Program-made: the position numbers and the translations under genes
Shown: positions 56,365-64,000 of the stretch, piece by piece
How positions within the stretch are numbered: position 1 is the first letter of the stretch
How the letters are laid out: every line of letters starts with the position of its first letter
The notes under the pieces: model-generated
The model's input: the letters and a program-made list of their open reading frames with translations, nothing else
What the model was told of the DNA's origin: nothing
Database searches by the model: none
Source: Chelydra serpentina
Lineage: Eukaryota; Chordata; Testudines; Chelydridae
Direction of reading: 5' to 3'
Assembly: GCA_037349315.1 (NCBI GenBank)
Contig: JBAIAC010000059.1
Span: forward strand, 15,160,501-15,224,500
Length of the DNA: 64,000 bases

Positions 56365-56700
56365 CAGTTACCAGTGTCTGAGCACTTCATAATCTTTCAT
56401 GTATATATCCTTACAATAGCCTTGTCAGATAGGGAAGTGATATCTCCATTTTACAGACTAGGAACCAAACATATGGTAAAATGTTCAAAAGCTCCTAAAT
56501 CCTATTTTCAAAAGTGACTTGCAATGGGATTAGGCTTCCACATGCTTAAATCACTCTTGAAAATGGTGCTTTTGAACATTTTACCCAGAGAGACTAAGTG
56601 ATTTGCCCAAGGTGGCACAAAGAGTTCTGTGGCAGAGAAGGGAACTGAATGCAGATCTCAGGTCCAAGCTAGCACCTTAATCATTGCACCATCCCTAACC
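56365..56700 (-). mobile_element. MIR-type SINE split by a palindromic MITE
   Basis: Left part: TGAGCACTTCATAATC, CCTTACAATAGCCTTGTCAG, CTCCATTTTACAGACTAGG. Right part: CAGAGAGACTAAGTGATTTG, CCCAAGGTGGCACAAAG, CCTTAATCATTGCACC. Removing the insert restores a continuous inverse MIR at the 'GGAAAC..CAGAGAG' point. Confidence 0.88.
56475..56585. mobile_element. MITE with perfect 18-base inverted ends, nested in a MIR
   Basis: Both termini are GGTAAAATGTTCAAAAGC in inverted orientation without mismatch. The interior has further mirrored blocks (CTAAATCCTATTTTCAAAAG and the reversed AGTGATTTAAGC region). No coding capacity. The target duplication is not obvious. Confidence 0.85.
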
Positions 56701-57208
56701 TCCTCTTTACTTTGCTTAGCCAGGCTATACTGAAGTGGATGCATAACTCAAGCCAAGATTTGCCAAGATGGATTCAAGACGCGCAATGGTACAGTACTCA
56801 TTATCTTTGCAAATAACTGCAAATTGATGTGGATGTGGGTCTATTTCTGGGCTGAAATGAAAAACTTGCGCTCATGTTTGTGACATTTTGCTTTTGCCAC
56901 CAGATACAGTGAACTGGGCTCAACCAACAAACCAGCAGCATCACCATCCTGTCTTTTACCTCAACAATAACACTATCTTAGCATCACTAACTTCTGCTGT
57001 GGCATGAGAATGGGCAGGGGGAGGAAGAGGAGAGATTGCTCCCTGTTTTTGGCACTTAGGCTGTATTGCTAATTCCCTTCTTGTTCTGTTTTTCTTTTAC
57101 ACACAAAAACTTCAGGCTTCTCAACTTCCACTTCCAATTTCAAATTCCAAGACTGGGATATATAAAAAACCTGGACTATCACCAAAGCTCTTGCTTCCCT
57201 CACCTTAT
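56701..57208. other. Unannotated stretch
   Basis: Nothing recognised. Confidence 0.5.
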
Positions 57209-57282
57209 GCCTGATCCAAATCCCCCTGAAGCAAATGGGAGACCTTTCATTTACTTCAATAGGCTTTGCATTAGGTCCATTA
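57209..57282. repeat. Decayed palindrome of the 'GTCAATGG' type
   Basis: GATCCAAATCCCCCTGAAGC on the left and TTCAATAGGCTTTGCATTAG on the right are degenerate inverted arms of the short palindromic family. Confidence 0.5.
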
Positions 57283-59310
57283 ACTTCCACTGTAGTCAGC
57301 AACTGCAGGGATGAGGGCATTTAACACATTGCAGGATTGACTGCCTAAAATTTTGAGGACTCTGAAACTAGCCCATATTCCATTTATCTGTGGCAGTTAT
57401 TGGGCCACATATAGCAATGTTTCTAAAATGTATTTTCCATTTTAATTACTGGGGTACAGTCCTCTACAAACTGCAATATGTATATACTTATTTTTGCTGT
57501 TTCCCCATTTCCCTAGTTGGTTCACATCTAAAGCAAACCTCAAAAACAAAACAAAATTAATAATGATAAAAGTTCTCTCACTACATCCAGTGTCAGCTAT
57601 AATTGAAAAAATAATCTTTAAGGACTAAAAAAATCCCACACTTAACTGTTCTGTTTTACTTACCTTCTTTTCTTTAGGTCTTCACTTACTCTCTTGATAC
57701 AGACACACAAATAATGTACCGAATCTCCAATAAAAGAGGGCTATTTGGGGTCATAATCAATGTTTCTTCTGCCTTCCATCTTCAATTCACTGCAACTCAT
57801 AGAGAAGTACTTTAAAAGTTCTTTTACGGCTCATTTCAAAATGCTCAAGGGAAAGTGCTTCAAAATGCTCTTTCTGGATTCGGTCTTTGCTTTCCCTTCA
57901 TCTCTGATGTTTAACACTCCATTCATGCAATAACCACATTCTGTGATGATGCAGTGTTCCACTTCTGAATGGCTTTGCTTTTCATTGACCTTGTCGCTCC
58001 TTTTTTTGTTTTTTTAAATCTTATTCTTCATGACACATCTAATAAGCCAATGTTATTAAGTGAATCAAACTGGAGAGAAGGGCCTTTTTTATTTTTTTGA
58101 GCAGAATGCTCAAGATTCCTGGCCAGTTTGCCACATACCTTTCATACAGTTTTCATAAGTTGTGATGGGGGAGAGGGATGTTAACTGACCTTACAACATT
58201 TAACACCACACCTAACACAAAAATCAACCTACAGTGTCCTTCCTATTTTACAGGAAATCAGCATGGATATTTCTGAGCTCTGGGAGAAAGGAAAATGCAT
58301 TATGGACTATAGAAGGGAGCGAGGAAAAATGGCCACGGCTAAAAATCACCTGGCAAAAAAGAGGGGTTGGGAATGGTGGGGGGGACGAGAGGGAGGAGAA
58401 GCATCTCTAGCCTGAGCCATGCATAATATCAAAAACACGTTCTCACCAGCCTACTCATCTATGTTTTGTAAGACAGTGCCATGCCGTGGACACTCTGTTT
58501 CTTTGCTATTGCACTCTGCAGTCTCTGCAGGTACAGTAGGCCTGTTTCCTGACCCAGTTTCCTCACCAATCTCTATTTAGCTCTACGCTAGTGATGCTCC
58601 TGGCATGACAATCAGATGCTGCAGCCTGCAGTGCAGTTCGTTATAACACATTCGCAGCTCCTAGTAAATTCAGTGGAAAAGTACTGTTATACACGGCGTC
58701 TATTTAAACCGAAGTCATTTTCATAAACTTATTTTACGTCAAATACAAAAAATAAAATGTTCCCAGCAGATTAAGAACAACATGCCTATTTTCAATCATG
58801 TAAATCTCCGGCATAGATACACACAGTAAACCCAAATGATCCTTTCTGCTCAATGTCTGTGAAAGGAAGGCTGATAAAGCCATAAGCATTGGCATCTCTT
58901 CTCTGGACCAGCTAACGAGTTCTATACCTTAAAACACTACAGTCAGAGCACAATTTCTCCTCCTTTCATTTATTTGTCATTACAGAAGGGCTCCACAGTT
59001 TAACGCCAAGGAAAACTGCAACCCTAATGCTACTGCAGTATTTAAGATTAGGTACTTAAGCACCCTGTACTCAAACCTGACCTCAGGCACACACACACAC
59101 ACATCTTACCTCTTGTTAACTTCAGCGATACTTGCACACATACATATCTGAGGGCAGAATCTGATCCGCCACATTTATCTCACTGTGTCAGTATATATCT
59201 AACAATGAAGACTATTCTGGTTCTGAGGTTACATTGTGCTGTACTGCAACACAGTGGGGTCACAGTTGTCAGAGATGGAATCACAAAGTCCACTTCTCTG
59301 TAATGACAGG
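57283..59310. other. Unannotated stretch
   Basis: About 2 kb without a recognised gene or confident repeat, apart from a short CA tract at 59.09 kb. Confidence 0.45.
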
Positions 59311-59384
59311 GCACAGCCCCTAGTCATAGGAGTCGTCCGATAGAAAATTGATACTATACTAGATCTTAGCCAAAAGAGCCCAAT
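59311..59384 (-). pseudogene. U2 snRNA pseudogene fragment
   Basis: On the minus strand, TTTTGGCTAAGATCTAGTAT followed by AGTATC matches the U2 snRNA 5' region, with two differences over about 26 bases. One of them changes the branch-point recognition GUAGUA to AUAGUA. Downstream, ATCAATTTTCTATCGGACG and TCCTATGACTAGGGG align with the next U2 block (stem IIa region) after a roughly 10-base deletion. The first bases are diverged and the 3' half is missing, so this is a retro-inserted or decayed copy, not a working snRNA. Confidence 0.8.
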
Positions 59385-59404
59385 ACCATGGCAGTATTTA
59401 TTCT

Positions 59405-59645
59405 GTTATAATAATGGTAATACCTTGTACTTCCATAATGCCTTCCCCTCTGAGAATCCCAAAGACCTTTTCCAGACTTCAATGAATTTAGTCTCACAAC
59501 ACCCTTGTAAAGAATATTATCTTTTATCTTTGACAGTTGGGGAAACTGAGGTATGGAGACTATAAGTGTCTTAAATTACTCTTCACAGAGACAGGAATAG
59601 AAACCAAATTGCCTGATTTACGTTCTTGCACCTTAACCACAAAAT
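59405..59645 (-). mobile_element. MIR-type SINE, minus strand
   Basis: TACCTTGTACTTCCATAATG, CTCACAACACCCTTGTAAAG, TTGGGGAAACTGAGGTATGG, GGAATAGAAACCAAATTGCC, TGCACCTTAACCAC follow the inverse MIR order almost end to end. Confidence 0.88.
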
Positions 59646-60059
59646 CATGTTTCCAGTCATTTGAAGCTTTTGAAGATTCAAAAACTTTGACTACCTATTA
59701 TCAGGGATAATTTGAAGTAAGATACTCAGTGGGACGTATTTTTCTCTTGCTGCACTCATACCCTTACAAACAAAATTACTGTTATTTACAGCACTAATAC
59801 TATTTTGTTTTAACTCCCTTTCATATGAACGAAAATGCAGAGAGTCCAAAAGAACAACATATTCTATGACGTTTAGCATTGACCATAATAAAAAGAAAGC
59901 TTTAAGTAGAATGAAACTGTAGCAATGTTGAATAGTTGCATAAGGAGACACACTTTGGGCCAATGGATTTACACTCCTACCCCTTAACACCAGCTAATCA
60001 TCTGGCCCATTATGTTTAAAATCATTTGGGCGGGGGGGGGAATCAGAGCCTCTGATTTT
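59646..60059. other. Unannotated short stretch
   Basis: Includes a G10 tract near 60.03 kb; nothing else recognised. Confidence 0.5.
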
Positions 60060-60125
60060 TATTAGCAGTTATTCACATGAGCAGTCCCACTGACTTCAAT
60101 GGAAATACTCAGGGAAACTGTTCAC
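60060..60125. repeat. Half-palindrome of the 'GACTTCAATGG' family
   Basis: CACATGAGCAGTCCCACTGA then CTTCAATGGAAATACTC is one arm of the palindromic families seen elsewhere; the partner arm is lost. Confidence 0.5.
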
Positions 60126-61327
60126 CACTGTGAGAGCAACAGAACAACTGGGCCTTTTGAAAAGGTTTACATATTAAAGTGCAATAGGTTTGGTTTGGTT
60201 GAGGAAAGGTTCTTGTAAAATCTTTGTAGCTTGAATAAGCAATAGAAACCAGCAGTCACTGATATCTGTACTACTGTAATTGCACTAATTTACTGAATCA
60301 AAACTCAAAGTTCCGAAAATGGACACTGAAGTTCTTATGCAAAATTTCTGCAACAACTAGTCTGATTATCCATTAAGAGAGGTGATGCCAGCCAATGGCA
60401 AGAGAAAACAAAATTAAACATCCACCAGAACGTGCAATACATCCAGATTGCATATCACAGGCACCTACAATACATGAGTCATTATTATAATGTACAATAT
60501 AATTGTATTTAATCATTCACTGCCCTGACCCAATGCTGACCCTCATCTTGCGGCAGAAGAGATAATCCACACTGGCATCTTTATCGCTAAGGAATTTGGC
60601 AGCCCATATATTTTATATGCAGTAAAATCCTTTAATCTGATGAATTTGCAGACATGCAAAATAGGAGGAATTTTACATAAGAAATTTGCTGCTGATTATT
60701 CCTCTTATCTACCAGTTGCCACTACTACCATTAATAATTAACGTTCCATCTCCTACAAAGGAAAGAATCCTCCACCTATGGCCAGACTTTGCCACTCTTA
60801 CTTCAAATAAGCAGTACTTTACTCTGCAAGAAGGCCCTTTAATTCAGGTCAGATTAATGTCAATTAATTTAAACTTTTCATGGAGTAAGCTTCTACTCAA
60901 CCTCATTAATGGCAACAGAATAATGGGGCCTACGTTTTCACTCAGGGCTGGATTCTCCAGTTTGGTAAGGCCACATTGCACTGAGCAAATTCCACCTGCA
61001 CAGGACTCTCTCAGCCAGTAAAAGCCAGTGGAGATGGTTCTGCTGCCTCGCCACACAAGAGGAGGAAAGGGGCATGTCAGAGCTGTTCCAATGACAGCTG
61101 TTCCATCCAGTGTGGGTGGAGTTTTGCAGAGCAATGTTCCTCTATGCCCAGTTCTCCCAGTGCTTTAACCTATGCAGGGGTCAGGTAGGACCAGGGAGTT
61201 GCAACCAGCTCTCTGCAACCCACTTCTCCGCTCTATCTGAGCAGAGCATCAAGCCCTCAGTACTTATTCGGGCAATGGGAATTTTGCCTGAAATAGACTT
61301 CAGGATTTAGGTGAAAAAAAGTTTTCA
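60126..61327. other. Unannotated stretch
   Basis: No gene recognised. Overlapping opposite-strand frames at 60.7-61.1 kb have no domain. Confidence 0.45.
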
Positions 61328-61640
61328 TAGGAACACAGGAACTGCCATACTAGATCAGACCTGTGCTCCATCTAGTCCAGTACCCTGTTGCTGAAACTGG
61401 CCAGTACCAAGTGCTTCAGAGGCAGGTGAAAGAAACCCTACAGTAGGCAGTTACAGAATAATCTGCCCAAAGGGAAAGTTTCTCCCTAACCTCCATTAGT
61501 TAGGGGTTGGCTGATGCCCTTAAGCATGAAAGTTTATCCCTCTTTTAAAGTTCTTGGAGTTTGTTTTTAATACTTCCTACTGTAACTCTGGATGTTCTTG
61601 TTATTCATAAAATGTCCAACCCGTTACTGAATCCTTCTAA
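61328..61640 (-). mobile_element. CR1 LINE 3' UTR, diverged
   Basis: Plus strand starts AGGAACACAGGAACTGCC, CATACTAGATCAGACC, TCCATCTAGTCCAGTACC, CTGGCCAGTACCAAGTGC, the inverse of the GGAACATAAGAA-type CR1 end, followed by a long UTR-like segment (TTAGTTAGGGGTTGGCTG and onwards). Older and more diverged than the 49.7 kb copy. Confidence 0.8.
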
Positions 61641-62302
61641 GCTCCTGTCCTGTTTTTGATACCTTTCACTTTATTAAAATTCCTCTCATCACTCTGAACC
61701 TTTATTTTGTTAACTAAACCCCTCTTGCAATCCATGGATCTACTCTGAATTGCTCCCCCAATATAAAGAATTTGGTGATAAAAGTAAAATAGATTCTATC
61801 TGTACAGAGAACTATCGTAACAAATAGATTACTGGCAAAAGGAACTGCTTAGGTGGAAATGTAATCTAAGATGCCTTCATTAAATTGTTTCTTAGTCGAG
61901 GAGTTCTAAATTAGAGTAAGAGGAAAAACCACAGAAAAACAGTGGTTTCATCTGTTACGTTCAATCTTGCTGCATTCACTAAGAAGACTATTTAATGGTT
62001 CATTCTGAAATCCCACTCTGCCCAGGGGAGTGGGATCTCAGCTTATTTAGCAACATGGCAGGTTTCCAGTTCTTGGCAGGATGGTTGTTTTCTTTCATGA
62101 ATCAGCAACTGTCCATCATGCTAGCAAAGAAAATCCACCTCATGCTGCTATGTAGTGTGCATGTGTATATATTATATGATACTATATATAGACACACACA
62201 CGCACGCACACTCTCAAAACAGGGAGAAGACACCTAGAGACAAAATTATTCTAGTCCTTTTTAGCAGTCATGGCTTGCTGTTCTGATACTGTAGTGAGGA
62301 GA
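61641..62302. other. Unannotated stretch
   Basis: May include more CR1-derived sequence at its start; otherwise nothing recognised. Confidence 0.45.
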
Positions 62303-62400
62303 GGAACATAGGAACTTCCATACTGGATCAGTCCAGTGGTCGATCTAATCCACGACCCTGTTACAACAGTGGCCAGCTCCAGGTGAGAAGAGTCCATAAT
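62303..62400 (-). mobile_element. CR1 LINE 3' terminal fragment
   Basis: GGAACATAGGAACTTCCATA, CTGGATCAGTCCAGTGGTC, ATCTAATCCACGACCC and CAGTGGCCAGCTCCAGGTG are the inverse of the same CR1 end as at 61.33 kb, only about 100 bases long. Confidence 0.8.
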
Positions 62401-63694
62401 GGACAATTAACCTGAGGAGGTATAGCTGCTGTTTAAGTCTAGCCGTTTTCACATTTTCAGATGATTCATGTCAGCAAACGTGTACAGAGAACCAGAAAAA
62501 TAAAGTTATTTTCTAAACATCTTCCTTAAAGATATCCTAGAATTTTAACACCTGTCTAAAATATGGACAGAACTTCTAAATATTGCAGCTGGACTTACAT
62601 CAAGGTTGTTTCATTAGAGTGCCTTATACCAATAACACTTTGGCAAATGAAGTGTGCTCACAAAGAATATACAATGGAATGGTGCATACTAATTATTCCC
62701 CATTTCATTCCTTCTTTGTCTACTTCTCTACCTAATACTCTGGAGATTGCAATATTCTGACAGTACAGCCATGCTAATGTCAAGTACTGATGAAGAGATA
62801 TTTGTCAGTTCAACAGTGCCAATTTTTAAAATAGTCTGGAGGATAACCATCAAGATGAGAAATCCACTGACAAATTTTGATACTATTTTTCCAAAGTCAA
62901 GTCTCAGGAATCAAACCAATTTCTCCACTGAAGCAGGATCTAATCTTATTGCTTTCCTTGATTGTAAAATTGCAAACTACTGCTAAAGTGGATCACCCTG
63001 TAAAAAACATGCCTTTTGGAATTGTTTTTTATTTACAATAATATGTGCTGTATGTTGCATGTTTACTAAGCTGCCGCTATATCCTCCACATACCCTGAAC
63101 ATCATAACAGTTAGATCTGAAAGACAATATATTCATGTTTGGAGGTTGCTGCTCATAATAAACTGGTTCCGTAAAATATAATTATTTCTTGCAATATTAT
63201 TTCGGCACATGGACTGAAATTCATTCAGTGAATTGCAGGACAAGTTATCAAATTATAACAGTATAATTTAAAGCTATGTAGTTTTTAATTTAAAATATAT
63301 TATTTATTATTGAATTATTAGTCTCACACAGGTGATTTATGATCACTCAGTACAGAGATAATTTTAAAGGCTTTGTTAGCAGCCAATTGCTTCAACTTAC
63401 ATGTAAATTAACATGCTCTGCATTTCTTCATTAGTTGGGATTTACTGCAGTCTGTCAACCATCTGTAATGTCTTACAGTCAGTTCTTCACTCAGAGTACA
63501 AATGTTGACAGCACAGTATATCTCTGTTTGAATACAGCATGACAATACTATAAACAGCATGAAGACACAGTCTAGCTCTACCCTTTAACCCAGTCTCTAC
63601 ACTAACTGGATGTACTAACCTGCTTGTGATTCTTACCCAATTACTGCACTTGACGCAATTCAGAGGACAAGAATGGGTGAGATTCTGTGGTGCA
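62401..63694. other. Unannotated AT-rich stretch
   Basis: No gene or confident repeat recognised. Very AT-rich towards 63.2-63.4 kb. Confidence 0.45.
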
Positions 63695-63744
63695 TCTTTG
63701 AGGGCCTGTCTACACTGCAATCAGAGGTGTGACTGCAGCACATG
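63695..63744. repeat. Harbinger-like MITE terminus (fragment)
   Basis: GGGCCTGTCTACACTGCAAT carries the GTCTACACT terminus of Harbinger-like MITEs. The rest of the element is missing, cut off by the next repeat. Confidence 0.4.
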
Positions 63745-64000
63745 CACATATTACTCCTGAGGGCATTCTGCACCAAAAAATTAAAATTTCTGTGCACAAC
63801 ATTTTAAAATTCTGCAAAATTATGCAAATTTTATGTATCAAATAAATGTGGAGGCTCCAGCATTGGGGAGCACAGGCCACTGGCTGAAGAGAGGTGGGAG
63901 ATCACTGTGAAGCCTCTACTGCCCCCCCTGGACTCAGCGGTGAGGCTGAACTCAACCCTGACACAGAGAAAGGACAGGGCCAGCCCTACAGAAACACCCC
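63745..64000. repeat. Unclassified turtle repeat, truncated by the window end
   Basis: Begins TATTACTCCTGAGGGCATTC, continues TGCACCAAAAAATTAAAATT and CATTTTAAAATTCTGC, then turns GC-rich. I recall this 'CTCCTGAGGG..ATTCTG' start as a frequent element in turtle DNA, but its class and length cannot be judged here. Confidence 0.5.

Noticed and set aside
13301..60125. Repeated short palindromes as a CRISPR-like array
   Set aside because: Copies are tens of kilobases apart, variable, and in a vertebrate nuclear context; they behave as MITEs.

Overview
The window looks like nuclear DNA of a vertebrate, most probably a cryptodiran (hidden-necked) turtle. The main evidence is the repeat set. There is a tRNA-derived SINE of the turtle Cry/PolIII type with a CR1-like tail, many fragments of CR1 LINEs of several subfamilies, MIR-type SINEs, hAT, Harbinger and Tigger-like miniature elements, solo LTRs, and a decayed DIRS-like retrotransposon. 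Base composition is AT-rich and there are no operons, Shine-Dalgarno sites or long open reading frames. The species cannot be named from this sequence alone, and family names that rest on memory of reptile repeats are marked as such.

No established protein-coding gene is recognisable. The window is probably intergenic or deep intronic. The one place with gene-like architecture is on the minus strand at about 47.9-47.4 kb. There a pyrimidine-rich splice-acceptor-like site is followed within 20 bases by an ATG in a strong Kozak context, a 72-codon frame with one transmembrane segment, a stop codon, a roughly 200-base 3' stretch and an AATAAA signal. It could be the last exon of a small membrane-protein gene and is unproven. 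A short minus-strand U2 snRNA pseudogene lies near 59.35 kb.

Layout. 0-10 kb: a hAT element nested in the arm of an older miniature element, a MIR, and an LTR-like dispersed unit with a GA-rich tract. 10-20 kb: a CR1 3' end, a MIR split by a palindromic insert, a GC-rich block, and a hAT with a perfect 8-base target duplication. 20-30 kb: a solo LTR with TATA box and CTCF-like site, a full-length MIR, a second LTR-like block with tandem repeats, a Harbinger-type element, and a MER5-like hAT. 30-42 kb: the Cry SINE, CR1 coding fragments on both strands, a Tigger-like element, and the DIRS gag/RT relic (about 38.1-40.8 kb). 43-45 kb: a dense pile-up of LTR, hAT and Harbinger elements. 45-64 kb: the candidate small-protein exon, CR1 and MIR copies, a GC-rich hAT, a second MIR split by a palindromic element, the U2 pseudogene, more CR1 remnants, and an unclassified repeat running off the end.

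The parts do not form a pathway. What the window records is layered transposition. Several insertions can be ordered in time because one element interrupts another, and six of them (five hAT-type elements and one solo LTR) still carry recognisable 8- or 5-base target-site duplications.
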